Shown one piece after another: positions 17,001-25,852 of a DNA stretch of 64,000 nucleotides. The notes below the pieces were generated by a model, which did not search any database, was not told the DNA's origin, and saw only the letters and a list, made by a program, of their open reading frames with translations. The stretch's first letter is position 1. Each line of letters opens with the position of its first letter. Source of the stretch: Flavilitoribacter nigricans DSM 23189 = NBRC 102662 (GTDB lineage Bacteria > Bacteroidota > Bacteroidia > Chitinophagales > Saprospiraceae); NCBI RefSeq assembly GCF_002646595.1, contig NZ_PDUD01000048.1, forward strand, positions 1 through 64,000, in the 5' to 3' direction. The position numbers and the translations under genes are program-made.

Positions 17001-18358
17001 GTTTTCTACCAATGGCTCTTTCCACTTCAGGGGGGGCGGAAGTACAGCGCCCCCTGGCAACAGTTGTTATTGGTGGTTTGATCACGGCCACTTTCCTGAC
17101 GCTGGTCGTTCTACCTATTTTATACAGCTGGCTGGCACAGTGGCAAGAAGGTAAAAACAAACCATCCTTACCCGTAAAAGGAGCTATGGTGTTGCTGCCG
17201 CTGCTGTTCTTTGGATGGTCGGCCCAAGCGCAACAAAGACCGATATCGATGGACGAAGCCATAGAAATAGCCCTTAAAAACCATCCATCTGTTCGGGCCG
17301 CTAAGCTACAAGTTCAGCAAAGCCAGGCTTTGCAGCATCTGAAATACAACCTGGGAACGACTGATATTAGCTATCAGGGCGAGGGTTTATTCCGGGAAAA
17401 CGGCCAGCGGGTTAATCAAATCGGCATCGTCCAAAGTTTCCCCAACCCCGCCACTACCAAAGCGCAAAATGCTTTCCAGGATGAAGTAGTGGCGATGAAT
17501 AGTTTGTACAGTGAATTGACAGAAAGAGAACTAAAATTTCAGCTTAAGCAGCTTTATTACGAACTGCAACAACGCAAAGAGCTGCAAGCCCTTTACCAGG
17601 AATTGGTACAACTGTACCAACAGTATTACCAGACCGCATCGGTGAGAGTACAAACGGGTGCGGCCAACAATATCGAACGGCTTAGCATAGGTTCTTCGCT
17701 GGATGAATACCAACTATTGCAAAGGCAAATGACTATTGAAATCAGCAATCTGGAAGAACGCTTGCAAGTTCTGCTCAATACCAATGAAGCGGTAACCACC
17801 ACGGATGGTCTTAGCCTAAACAGCCCGGTTTCCAGAGACACTGTAGCTGCCCTTCAGGTGCAATTGGCCGAACAGCGTATTCGTATAGAACAAGCCAATA
17901 TTGACATTTTAAAAGCGAAGATGAAACCCGATTTCAATCTTGGATATGCTGCTCAAAACTACTTTGAAGGAGGCTGGCTATCCGGGCTACAGGTCGGCGT
18001 ACAAATACCTTTATTCAACAAGCAGACCAAGCAAAAAATAGAAGCGCAAAAGATACAGACGGAAGTAGCTACAGCCCAGTACGAAGCGGAGCAATTGAGG
18101 GTTAACCAGCAACTATTGTCTGTCTATAATTCCATTCAACTCTATGCTGAAGGAGCTAATTATTATCGGGAACAACTCGATAACGTAAATCCGGAGATGG
18201 AAAGAATTTCCGAGTTAAACTATCAGGCCGGAGAAATTTCTTATTTGGAACTGCTCAACACGCTTAATCTACTAGCTAAAAACAATAAGAGTTATTGGGA
18301 ACAGGTACTGGCACATAATAAAGCTGGCGCACTGTATCAATTTCTTGCAAATCAATAA
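14048..18358 (+). CDS. CusA/CzcA-type heavy-metal RND pump fused to a TolC-like outer-membrane component
   Basis: 1436 residues. Residues 1-~1035 form a heavy-metal RND proton antiporter: an N-terminal helix, two large periplasmic loops, and a TM4 segment with proton-relay acidic residues (GAIDFGLIVDGAVIIVEAI at about 396-415). After a linker at about 1040, a new hydrophobic segment (VLLPLLFFGWSAQA) is followed by about 400 residues of TolC-like coiled coil (SMDEAIEIALKNHPS, ELQQRKELQALYQELV). The protein thus joins inner-membrane pump and outer-membrane channel, an arrangement common in Bacteroidota. CusB follows by 12 bases. Whether it exports Cu/Ag or Co/Zn/Cd is not certain. Confidence 0.9.
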   Translation: MFDKIIAYSIQNKFVIGLLVAALIVWGIFSLRQLPIDAVPDITNNQVQVITISPTLATQEVEQFITTPIELSLQNIQQLVEIRSISRFGLSVITVVFEEDMDIYLARQLVGEYLKEAESNIPDGLGTPEMAPISTGLGEIYQYVVRPEEGYEEQYPATELRTIQDWIVRRQLSGIEGVVEVNTMGGFLKQYEVAVNPNLLKSIGISITDVYDALQNSNENTGGAYIEKNPSTYYIRTNGIAQSLTDIGNIVVDVRSGRPILIQDVATVQFGKAPRYGALTRDGAEAVGGRVMMLKGSNSAAVTERVKERVVQIQKSLPEGVVIEPYLVRDKLVSTAIGTVQTNLIEGGLIVVFVLVLMLGNWRAGLIVASVIPLAMLFAISMMNVLGISANLMSLGAIDFGLIVDGAVIIVEAIVHRLQVGFAGQKLSAAQMNKEVQTASIKIRSSAAFGEIIILMVYIPILALVGIEGKMFKPMAQTVMLAIAGALILSLTYVPMMAALFLNKKISDKKTIADRIIAFTQWIYTPILNVALRLKGIFVIATLALFAISFYVFTQMGGEFIPTLEEGDLAMQQILPPGTSLSQSIEMSKMIQNKLMDEFPEIEDIVTNIGAAEIPTDPMPVEIGDYVLVMKPKSEWTSASNRQEMFEKIAESLSVFPGVGYEFSQPIQLRFNELMTGSKSDIAIKLYGQDLDLLYSKAKEAEGLITKIDGVGTVNVEQTIGMPQIIINFKYAKMAQYGLQVKEVNQVVRAAFAGESAGIIYEGERRFDLVVRLDETYRKDLANVQNLYITLDNGTQVPLQAVADVELIDAPMQISRDNTNRRIVIGVNVGDTDVETLVGKIQAELDTKLSLPSGYYFTYGGQFENLKAANARLAVAVPLALALIFILLFFTFGSISQAALIFTAIPLSAIGGIWALQLRGMPFSISAGIGFIALFGVAVLNGIVLIGYFNQLKSEGISNIRERILKGTRVRLRPVLMTASVASLGFLPMALSTSGGAEVQRPLATVVIGGLITATFLTLVVLPILYSWLAQWQEGKNKPSLPVKGAMVLLPLLFFGWSAQAQQRPISMDEAIEIALKNHPSVRAAKLQVQQSQALQHLKYNLGTTDISYQGEGLFRENGQRVNQIGIVQSFPNPATTKAQNAFQDEVVAMNSLYSELTERELKFQLKQLYYELQQRKELQALYQELVQLYQQYYQTASVRVQTGAANNIERLSIGSSLDEYQLLQRQMTIEISNLEERLQVLLNTNEAVTTTDGLSLNSPVSRDTVAALQVQLAEQRIRIEQANIDILKAKMKPDFNLGYAAQNYFEGGWLSGLQVGVQIPLFNKQTKQKIEAQKIQTEVATAQYEAEQLRVNQQLLSVYNSIQLYAEGANYYREQLDNVNPEMERISELNYQAGEISYLELLNTLNLLAKNNKSYWEQVLAHNKAGALYQFLANQ

Positions 18359-18370
18359 AATATAATCGAA

Positions 18371-19609
18371 ATGAAAATCATAAATCAGTCCATAATACCC
18401 ATGTTATTAGTAGCGGTGCTGCCACTGCTGTTTTCCTGCAATCAAAAAAATGATGAAGCGGACAGTCACAAGCATGAAGAAGAATCTATCCAACGCTCAA
18501 ATGAGGAAGGACACGATCCCGAAGGTGAAGAAGAACATGTAGAGGGCGAAATACACCTAACCCAAGCGCAGATAGCGACCATGAATATTACCTTAGGAGA
18601 TTTTTCGCAGATAAAAATCAACGACTATGTAAGTGCAACGGGTACGCTAGGCTTACCACCCAATGCCTATTCGTCCGTTAGTGCTAAAGCAAGTGGATTT
18701 ATTAAGAATAGTAGAAAATACGTAGAAGGTAATTATGTGAAAAAAGGAGTCGTCATGGCCTACCTGGAGAACCCTGAATTCATCCAACATCAACAGCAAT
18801 ACCTGGAAACAGCGGCCGAACTGACTTTTCTACGTCAAGAACTAGAGAGGCAACAAACATTGGTGGAGGCCAATGCAGGTATTGAAAAGAACCTGCAAAA
18901 GCTGCAATCTGAAGTCAATATGAAGACAGCAACGCTAAAAGGCATAGCTAAACAATTGACTTATCTGGGCATCAATGTTTCCAATTTAACGCCAGATAAC
19001 ATTGTAGAACGCATTGCCCTCGTCTCTCCCATGTCGGGTTATCTCACCACTATTAAAATGCATAACGGTATGTATGTAGAGCCCAATATGGAATTAATGG
19101 AAATTGTAAGTGAAGAACATTTGCATCTTGAATTGGATGTATTTGAAAATGATCTCGCACAGGTAAAAGAAACGCAACGCATTAGTTATACCGTACCAGC
19201 ATTAGGCAATGCGATGTACGAAGGCGAAGTCCATGTACTCGGTAAAGAATTTAATACCGAAAATAAAACGGTTCGCATCCATGGTCATTTAGAGAAGGAA
19301 CGCCCCCGGTTTATTAAAGATCTATTTATAGAAGCAAAGATTTGGCTTAATGATCAGACGGTTCAGGCATTGCCAGAAAAAGCAATTATTAAGGATGGAG
19401 CGTCTTCCTATATCTATATCACCACTGGTCAGGAGGAAGGAGGAGAAGTAAAATTCGAACAAGTAATGGTAATCCCCGGTACTAGTGATAATGGATATAC
19501 CTCCGTAAAATTGGTTGATAAAATACCGGAGGGGGTGAAGATTGTGACGGATGGAGCCTACTTCGTCTATGCCCAGTCGAAGGCGGGGGAACTGGAGCAC
19601 GAACATTGA
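18371..19609 (+). CDS. Periplasmic adaptor (membrane fusion protein) of the RND efflux system, CusB/CzcB type
   Basis: 412 residues with a lipoprotein signal (LLFSCNQ). A His/Glu-rich linker (residues ~30-60) may bind metal. The body then shows the barrel-sandwich/lipoyl half motif (GFIKNSRKYVEGNYVKKGVVM), a helical hairpin (about residues 135-200), the second lipoyl half (VSPMSGYLTTIKMHNGMYVE) and the beta-barrel domain. It links the RND pump to the outer-membrane channel across the periplasm. It is encoded 12 bases after the pump gene. A strong hairpin lies just after its stop, before the ATPase gene. Confidence 0.9.
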   Translation: MKIINQSIIPMLLVAVLPLLFSCNQKNDEADSHKHEEESIQRSNEEGHDPEGEEEHVEGEIHLTQAQIATMNITLGDFSQIKINDYVSATGTLGLPPNAYSSVSAKASGFIKNSRKYVEGNYVKKGVVMAYLENPEFIQHQQQYLETAAELTFLRQELERQQTLVEANAGIEKNLQKLQSEVNMKTATLKGIAKQLTYLGINVSNLTPDNIVERIALVSPMSGYLTTIKMHNGMYVEPNMELMEIVSEEHLHLELDVFENDLAQVKETQRISYTVPALGNAMYEGEVHVLGKEFNTENKTVRIHGHLEKERPRFIKDLFIEAKIWLNDQTVQALPEKAIIKDGASSYIYITTGQEEGGEVKFEQVMVIPGTSDNGYTSVKLVDKIPEGVKIVTDGAYFVYAQSKAGELEHEH

Positions 19610-19617
19610 CAAACAGG

Positions 19618-19648
19618 GCGGCAGTGGCGCCAGGGGTGTCACTGCCGC
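19618..19648. other. Intergenic RNA hairpin between cusB-type and P-type ATPase genes
   Basis: GCGGCAGTG (19618-19626) pairs perfectly with CACTGCCGC (19640-19648) around a 13-base loop. No T-run follows, so it is more likely a partial terminator or an mRNA stabiliser that separates expression of the RND genes from the ATPase gene. Confidence 0.5.
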
Positions 19649-19666
19649 ATTCAAAATTTAAAAATC

Positions 19667-22099
19667 ATGGAAAAAATCAAAATCAAAATACCTGTTTTAT
19701 TACCATCAATACCTGATGAAAAAGACCAATGTATCACTCGACTTATACAAAATTTGGAAAACCAAAATGGTATAGAGAAAGCTCATGTTGAGGATGGCAA
19801 TCCAGCCCAAATATGCATTCACTATCATCCCGATACCATTTCCGTCAATAAGGTGAAAAAAATAGCCCAGCAAACCGGAGCAACCCTAACCCACCGCTTT
19901 CGGCACACTTTGTTGGAGGTCAAAGGTATCCGTCACCAACGTCATGCCCGAAGTATCGGTGATTCATTAATGAAAGAAACTGGAATCGTAGAGGCGGTTG
20001 CTTCTGCTGCCGGGATACTGCGACTGGAATGGGACACGGAAAAAGTCAAGCAATCGGAAATTTTGGCAGCAGTTAAAAAAACAGGGCTCAAAATCAGCAA
20101 AGAAACCAAAGATGAACATGACGAACACGAACACGAGGAAGGTGATGGGCATGACCATGCTCACGGTGGTTTTCTGGGAGAAAATACGGAACTGTACTTT
20201 GCTATTGGCAGCGGTGTTTTTTGGCTGACGGGTTTAATACTTTCTTTCCAATCTGGTATTCCCGAAATGCTGACTACAGGGCTTTTTGTCGTTGCCCTCA
20301 TTTTAGGTGGCTATTTTACCCTGATGGAAGCCATTGAAACCATCCGCAAAGGAAAATTTGAAATTGATTTTCTGATGCTGGTGGCGGCAGCCGGTGCAGC
20401 TTCGCTCGGCAAATGGGAAGAAGCCGCATTATTGTTGTTTTTGTTCAGTTTGGGGCATGCACTGGAAAACTACGCTATGAATCGAGCCAGAAAATCCATT
20501 GCAGCACTTTCGGATTTAGCACCACCAACGGCATTGGTCAAACGAAATGGTGAAACTGTTGAGGTGGGAATTGAGGAGTTAGAATTGGGAGAAAGTATAG
20601 TGGTGAAACCCAATACAAAAATCGCCGCTGACGGTGTAGTTATAAAAGGGAGCAGTTCCGTCAATCAAGCACCCATTACCGGTGAAAGTGTTCCAGTTGA
20701 CAAACGCCCAGTTGACAATCCCGATAAAGTGGACAAACTTGATGGATTGGCAGCCGAAAATCGAGCTTTTGCAGGTACGATTAACGGCAGCCATGCCCTC
20801 GAAATAAAGGTTTTAAAATTAGCAAAAGATAGTACCCTGTCAAAGCTGGTAGAACTGGTCAAGGAAGCCGAAACCCAAAAATCACCGACCCAACAATTGA
20901 CCGATAAGTTTGAACGATACTTCGTACCGGCGGTATTGATTTTGGTGGTCTTACTGCTGTTTGCCTTTTTAGTGATTGACGAAACCTTTGCCGATAGCTT
21001 TTATCGGGCAATGGCAGTCCTTGTTGCTGCCTCACCCTGTGCTTTAGCCATTTCTACACCAAGTGCAGTATTAGCAGGCGTAGCAAGGGCAGCCCGTGAG
21101 GGGGTACTGATTAAAGGAGGTCGTCCATTGGAAGATTTAGGTAGTTTAAATGCGCTGGCTTTTGATAAAACGGGAACGCTTACAGAAGGGAAACCCAAAC
21201 TGACCAATGCCATACCTTTCGAACCAATTGACCGACAGACCCTGCTTACCGTAGCGGTGGCGGTGGAGGAATTGAGCGACCACCCGCTGGCGGCAGCTAT
21301 CGTGGAAGGCGGTAAAGCAGAGTTGGAAAACATAACTATTTCCAAAGCCCAAAATCTGGAAGCCTTAACCGCACGTGGTATTAAAGCGACGGTTGAAGGC
21401 AAAACGGTTCACATAGGTAATCGAAGGCTGTTTGAAGAATTAACAGGAGAAGCCGTTCCAGAAGAAATAGACCAACAGATGGCAAGCCTCGAAGAGGAAG
21501 GGCATACCGCCATGATCGTCCATCAGAACAGCCAGTATTTGGGTATTATCTCAGTGATGGATGTAGCCCGCCCCGAAGCTGCCGCCACCCTAAAGAAGTT
21601 AAAGCAAATAGGTATCCAACGGATGGTCATGCTCACAGGAGATAACCAGAAAGTGGCAAATGCAGTAGCCAGGAATATAGGAATTACTGACCCGATGGGG
21701 AGTTTATTACCTGAAGATAAAGTAGCCGCAATCGAAAAACTAAAAGCCGAAGAAGGCAAAGTAGCAATGGTAGGAGATGGAGTGAATGACGCCCCTGCTA
21801 TGGCAAAAAGTACCGTAGGCATTGCAATGGGTGCAGCGGGTTCGGATGTCGCTTTGGAAACGGCAGATATTGCCTTGATGGCAGACCGTCTGAACAATCT
21901 CCCTTTTGCCATCGGACTGAGCAGAAAAGCAAAAGGGATTATTAAACAAAACCTTTGGATCAGCCTGGGCATGGTAGTCATCTTAATACCCCTGACGCTG
22001 ACGGGTATTGCAGACATTGGCCCGGCGGTGATTGCCCACGAGGGGTCCACACTGGTGGTGGTTTTCAATGCATTGAGATTATTAGCTTATAAAAAGTAG
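19667..22099 (+). CDS. P1B-4 type heavy-metal ATPase (Co/Zn/Cd-type efflux)
   Basis: 810 residues. The N-terminal 150 residues look like two degenerate HMA-like domains without CxxC, then a His-rich stretch (DEHDEHEHEEGDGHDHAHGG) likely to bind Zn or Co. The core has TGES, the transmembrane SPC motif (ASPCALAIS, about residue 455), the phosphorylation motif DKTGT (about 500) and GDGVNDAP. The last helix contains HEGST, the HEGGT-like mark of P1B-4 pumps. SPC instead of CPC separates it from the Cu+ pumps later in the window. It uses ATP to expel divalent metal from the cytosol. A fragment matching its tail is found at 63789. Confidence 0.9.
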   Translation: MEKIKIKIPVLLPSIPDEKDQCITRLIQNLENQNGIEKAHVEDGNPAQICIHYHPDTISVNKVKKIAQQTGATLTHRFRHTLLEVKGIRHQRHARSIGDSLMKETGIVEAVASAAGILRLEWDTEKVKQSEILAAVKKTGLKISKETKDEHDEHEHEEGDGHDHAHGGFLGENTELYFAIGSGVFWLTGLILSFQSGIPEMLTTGLFVVALILGGYFTLMEAIETIRKGKFEIDFLMLVAAAGAASLGKWEEAALLLFLFSLGHALENYAMNRARKSIAALSDLAPPTALVKRNGETVEVGIEELELGESIVVKPNTKIAADGVVIKGSSSVNQAPITGESVPVDKRPVDNPDKVDKLDGLAAENRAFAGTINGSHALEIKVLKLAKDSTLSKLVELVKEAETQKSPTQQLTDKFERYFVPAVLILVVLLLFAFLVIDETFADSFYRAMAVLVAASPCALAISTPSAVLAGVARAAREGVLIKGGRPLEDLGSLNALAFDKTGTLTEGKPKLTNAIPFEPIDRQTLLTVAVAVEELSDHPLAAAIVEGGKAELENITISKAQNLEALTARGIKATVEGKTVHIGNRRLFEELTGEAVPEEIDQQMASLEEEGHTAMIVHQNSQYLGIISVMDVARPEAAATLKKLKQIGIQRMVMLTGDNQKVANAVARNIGITDPMGSLLPEDKVAAIEKLKAEEGKVAMVGDGVNDAPAMAKSTVGIAMGAAGSDVALETADIALMADRLNNLPFAIGLSRKAKGIIKQNLWISLGMVVILIPLTLTGIADIGPAVIAHEGSTLVVVFNALRLLAYKK

Positions 22100-22105
22100 G
22101 ATACC

Positions 22106-22897
22106 TTGAAAAAGAGCACCTTCACGATCAGTAAAATGGATTGCCCCTCCGAGGAGCAAATAATCCGTATGAAACTGGAATCCCTCCCTCAGGTGAAGCA
22201 CCTGGAGTTTGATATTCCATCCCGTAAATTGGAAGTTTTTCATCAGAATGATGTACAACCCATACAAGCGGCCATCAGTGAACTCAAGCTCAATGACCAA
22301 CTACAGGGTACGGCCGAGGCTGAATTGCCCATAGAGGTCGACGATACGCATCAACGTAAAATATTATGGTGGGTGCTGGGTATCAATTTTGGTTTTTTTG
22401 TGATTGAAATGACCACCGGTTGGATCTCCCGGTCCATGGGGCTAGTAGCTGATTCTTTGGATATGCTGGCCGATTCCATCGTGTACGGGCTAAGTCTTTT
22501 TGCTGTAGGAGCTGCTATTTCCCGGAAGAAAAAAGTGGCGAAAGTTAGCGGCTACTTTCAGATGGGACTGGCTTTGCTGGGGTTTTCGGAAGTACTACGC
22601 AGGTTTTTCAGTGAAAGTGAAACGCCCTTGTTTCAATGGATGATCATCGTTTCTCTCCTGGCGCTTGCGGGTAATTTGGTCTCTCTTTGGCTGATCAATA
22701 AGGTCAAAAGTCGAGAGGCCCACATGCAGGCGAGTGCCATCTTTACTTCCAATGACATCATTGTAAACGGTGGGGTGATTTTGGCCGGGATATTCGTTTT
22801 CTGGCTGGATAGCAAATGGCCTGATTTGATCGTTGGAGGGATCGTATTCGGTTTTGTAATGCGTGGTGCAATAAGGATATTGAATTTGGCGAAATGA
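22106..22897 (+). CDS. CDF-family cation transporter with an N-terminal HMA-like domain
   Basis: 263 residues, with a TTG start at 22106 preceded by a GTAGGA-type ribosome-binding region; the gene begins six bases after the ATPase stop. Residues 1-~70 are HMA-like with a single Cys (KMDCPSEEQ) rather than CxxC. From about residue 88 follow transmembrane helices including the cation-binding segment ADSLDMLADSIVYGLSL and VNGGVILAGIFVF. CDF proteins export Zn2+, Co2+ or Cd2+ by proton exchange. It has about six helices and lacks a long C-terminal cytoplasmic domain; the N-terminal HMA-like part may replace it. Confidence 0.8.
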   Translation: MKKSTFTISKMDCPSEEQIIRMKLESLPQVKHLEFDIPSRKLEVFHQNDVQPIQAAISELKLNDQLQGTAEAELPIEVDDTHQRKILWWVLGINFGFFVIEMTTGWISRSMGLVADSLDMLADSIVYGLSLFAVGAAISRKKKVAKVSGYFQMGLALLGFSEVLRRFFSESETPLFQWMIIVSLLALAGNLVSLWLINKVKSREAHMQASAIFTSNDIIVNGGVILAGIFVFWLDSKWPDLIVGGIVFGFVMRGAIRILNLAK

Positions 22898-22919
22898 TGA
22901 TTCTAAAATTTCGAAATCT

Positions 22920-23918
22920 ATGAATGCATGGCTGTGGGCAGGAGTTTTATTACTGGCGGCATGGGCAGCTCATTGGGGAGCCAATCAATTACTGACCCCT
23001 TTAAAATTGCTGCGTAAACAATGGGGGCTCACCGCTTCTGCCGGAGCTGCTTTTCTAGCCATTGTCACGGCCAGTCCGGAGGTGGCCATCAATATCACCA
23101 GTGCGGCACGGGGCGTATCCGACATCGGTTTGGGTAACCTCCTGGGGTCTAATATTATTTCTATTCCATTAATGATTACCATTGCCTATTTCGCCTCTCG
23201 CAAGCGCTTTAAAAATAACCCACAGCATCAGGAGCACCTGGATGCTAAAGTGCTGGCCCTCAACAAACGATCAGTGTCCGTTTTGTCATTACCCTATTTG
23301 GGTATCATCGCGCTGGTTGCCATTTTGACCATACCCAAAGCCTGGCGCGGACTGCAACCGGTAGATGGCTGGATCATGTTGGGGGCTTATGCCGCTTTTT
23401 TGGCGCGTGCCATTATCAAAGGACGCGAGAAAGGAGAAAAAGTGGAGTGGACCCAAAAGGAAATTTGGCTTTCTATAGCCGGGGCATTTGCTATAGCAGC
23501 CGGGGCTTTTTTCATTGTTAAAGCTACTGAAAACATTGTTTCGGTTCTGAGTATTTCAAAGATTGTAGGCGGGCTATTCATTACGGGCATTATGACCACC
23601 GCACCGGAGGTATTTAAGACTTGGAGTGTAGTAAAAGGGGGAGAGGTAACCGCAGGCACCACGAGTGTGATAGCCGACAATGCCATTACCATGACAGTTG
23701 CATTTTTTCCGTTAGCACTGGTTAATACCCCCGTACAGGATTTTCAACTGTATTGGGTTAATCTGGCGTTTGTAGGATTGATGCCTTTGTTGTACAGTCT
23801 GTTTGTCCATCAGAGCAAAGAACTTCATGGTTTCAGTAAATGGCAGGTTTTTGTTTTTGATGCGGCTTATTTAACTTATTTACTCGTCATGGCATTTTTC
23901 GTCTTGGAACTTATTTAA
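22920..23918 (+). CDS. Sodium/calcium-exchanger-family (CaCA) membrane protein
   Basis: 332 residues with about ten hydrophobic helices. Two inverted-repeat signature segments are present: AIVTASPEVAINITSAARG (about residues 46-64) and GIMTTAPEVFKTWSVVKGG (about 222-240), the alpha repeats with the ion-binding Glu. Members exchange Na+ or H+ for Ca2+ or other divalent cations. It lies 23 bases after the CDF gene and most likely belongs to the same operon, which suggests a metal-related role in this setting. Ion selectivity cannot be predicted here. Confidence 0.8.
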   Translation: MNAWLWAGVLLLAAWAAHWGANQLLTPLKLLRKQWGLTASAGAAFLAIVTASPEVAINITSAARGVSDIGLGNLLGSNIISIPLMITIAYFASRKRFKNNPQHQEHLDAKVLALNKRSVSVLSLPYLGIIALVAILTIPKAWRGLQPVDGWIMLGAYAAFLARAIIKGREKGEKVEWTQKEIWLSIAGAFAIAAGAFFIVKATENIVSVLSISKIVGGLFITGIMTTAPEVFKTWSVVKGGEVTAGTTSVIADNAITMTVAFFPLALVNTPVQDFQLYWVNLAFVGLMPLLYSLFVHQSKELHGFSKWQVFVFDAAYLTYLLVMAFFVLELI

Positions 23919-23953
23919 ACAATGAAAGGCGAATTTTTAATATTATAAAAGAA

Positions 23954-24601
23954 ATGATTCTCAATAAAGACCAAGTAAAGGAATTATACCAACGCACAGC
24001 CCGATTTTATGATATCGCCTTATTAGGTTACCGCCTTCTGGGGATCACCAAATACCGGCGCGAAACCATAAATGGATTGCAGCTTAAAGCCGGAGACACG
24101 GTAGTAGATATAGGTTGCGGCACAGGGGCAAATTTCGCTTTACTCAGTAAAGCAGTAGGACCTACCGGACGGATTATCGGTGTGGATCTTTCACCGGCCA
24201 TGCTTTCCAAAGCGGAACGGCAAGTGGATCGATTGGAAGGGACAAACATTGAGCTTGTGGAAGCGGATATTGGTTCCTGGCCGATTCCGGCAGAAACGAA
24301 TGGCATCCTGGCTACCTTTGCCCTGGAAATGATACCTGAGTACGATGCCGTGATCCAACGAATTGCCGGAACCTTATTACCTGGACAACGTTTGGCATTG
24401 CTGGGGCTTAAGCATCCGGAAAAATGGCCGGACTGGCTTATTGAATTTGGAATATGGTTGAATAAACCTTTTGGAGTAAACAGGGAATATGAATCTTTAC
24501 AACCGTGGAAATCGGTTCAACAACACATGAATGTTTTAAAATTTAAAGAAATATACTTTGGTTCGGCTTACATTTGCGTCGGTGAAAAGAGGCCCGGTTA
24601 A
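23954..24601 (+). CDS. Class I SAM-dependent methyltransferase
   Basis: 215 residues. Motif I VVDIGCGTGANFALLSKAV (about 50-68), the acidic motif II VDLSPAMLSKAE and motif IV (ADIGSW) are all present, so it is probably active. The substrate is unknown; small-molecule or metalloid methylation are possible in this location. It follows the CaCA gene by 35 bases. Its last 320 bases (24267-24586) are repeated near-identically at 27725-28044, with no indels between copies. Confidence 0.8.
   Translation: MILNKDQVKELYQRTARFYDIALLGYRLLGITKYRRETINGLQLKAGDTVVDIGCGTGANFALLSKAVGPTGRIIGVDLSPAMLSKAERQVDRLEGTNIELVEADIGSWPIPAETNGILATFALEMIPEYDAVIQRIAGTLLPGQRLALLGLKHPEKWPDWLIEFGIWLNKPFGVNREYESLQPWKSVQQHMNVLKFKEIYFGSAYICVGEKRPG
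24267..24586 (+). repeat. 320-bp direct repeat, copy 1 (inside the methyltransferase gene)
   Basis: The segment from ATATTGGTTCCTGGCC to GTCGGTGAA is repeated with few substitutions and no length change at 27725-28044, in the same orientation. The unique sequence between the copies (about 3.1 kb) carries the porin, Rieske and di-haem genes on the opposite strand. Confidence 0.85.
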
Positions 24602-24622
24602 TTGTATTCCCTAATTCCGTTT

Positions 24623-25852
24623 TCAAAAATAGGAAGATACCCCAAACTGTATTCCACCCATCTTTTTCGGTGGATTGGAGAGAATATCCGTTTGCCTCAT
24701 AAACCGGTAATTGAGCCGTAAGACGGTAGAAGGAACCGGCCGAAAGCTCAAGCCTGGTACGATAGCCCAAAGTTGATCTCCGATGTTTCCGCCGGTTTCC
24801 CTGAAGCGGCCCACGTTCCAGTCGACATATTCCAGTCGTAGGGCAAAATTGATCACGGCCTTATCAAAGCCCAAAAGGTCTCGCTTCCATAGAGGCTGAA
24901 TAATGTCGACAAATCCCCCCCTTTGCCGGTTACCATACTGTTGGGAATAAGTTTCGGGAATATCCAACTGGATCCAGGCCCATTCCCCTACGAGTGTAGT
25001 GCCGGTTATCGAAAGAGTTGTATTGAAATCCACGGCAATCACACCGAGACTTCTCTTTTTATCCAATAACAAGCCGTCTTCTTCAAAGGTGTTGTAAATG
25101 CCCCCCATGTAGGATATCCCGATCTCTCCGATCTTGTTATTGCGTAAAGCTAATTTCCCACTCAACAAAGGGGAACCATTACTGCTTTCTTCGAATCTTT
25201 CTTTATTGGCTTTTGCTGCCGGCAGAAAGGTCTGGTTCCGGTGGTTGCTAATGATCGAATCATCAAATCCGTTGGTCAGATAGATTTCATAACCGAAAGC
25301 CCAGTCGTTTTGGTAATGTTTTCCATAAAACCCAAAACCTACATTACTCCAGGTAGCGGGCAGCATTTCAGTCATGGCAATGGGACGATCCACAAATTCC
25401 CATTTCGGGCCGTCATGGTTTTGGTTAAAGGCTCCGATCGGATTCATTACTACACCACCCCGGAAATTTAAAAAAGGATGCAGATTCAGATCCAGGGCTG
25501 CAAACTCAATGGCGATTTCCTTGCCCCCTTCTTCCAGCTCAATCTCTGATAAAAATTTTATCTTCCGGTGAATGGAGGATGCCAGAAAGATCGTCATTCG
25601 CGGTATTTGAAACGAGTGCCCCTCGCTTATGCCATCTTCGCCCATGTATTGATAGTGAGTCTCCAGATAGCCCCCTACTGAAACCGGCATTTTCCCTACT
25701 TGCAGAAATGGGCGGTTATAGACCGCATCCATGTTCATGCTCTTCTGAAAGGAAGTATCCGGCGGATTTCTCTTAAGTAAACCCGGATCAATTTGAGCAA
25801 AAAGACTCCAACCGGATAGTAATAGTAGGATACTTGAAATGTATTGTTTCAT
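24623..25852 (-). CDS. Outer-membrane porin-like protein
   Basis: 409 residues with a signal peptide (WSLFAQ). The rest is alternating beta strands with a C-terminal aromatic end (GVSSYF), typical of outer-membrane barrels. Segments such as GGYLETHYQYMGED, HRKIKFLSEIELEEGG and VRGGVVMNPIG-like loops recall phosphate-selective (OprP/OprO-type) porins seen in Bacteroidota. It is the last gene of a three-gene minus-strand operon and overlaps the Rieske stop by 4 bases, so translation is coupled. The substrate is unknown. Confidence 0.7.
   Translation of the reverse strand: MKQYISSILLLLSGWSLFAQIDPGLLKRNPPDTSFQKSMNMDAVYNRPFLQVGKMPVSVGGYLETHYQYMGEDGISEGHSFQIPRMTIFLASSIHRKIKFLSEIELEEGGKEIAIEFAALDLNLHPFLNFRGGVVMNPIGAFNQNHDGPKWEFVDRPIAMTEMLPATWSNVGFGFYGKHYQNDWAFGYEIYLTNGFDDSIISNHRNQTFLPAAKANKERFEESSNGSPLLSGKLALRNNKIGEIGISYMGGIYNTFEEDGLLLDKKRSLGVIAVDFNTTLSITGTTLVGEWAWIQLDIPETYSQQYGNRQRGGFVDIIQPLWKRDLLGFDKAVINFALRLEYVDWNVGRFRETGGNIGDQLWAIVPGLSFRPVPSTVLRLNYRFMRQTDILSNPPKKMGGIQFGVSSYF

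Noticed and set aside
21523-22068. 181-residue minus ORF inside the ATPase gene
   Set aside because: Opposite DKTGT/GDGVND-coding sequence; composition and absence of motifs show a shadow.
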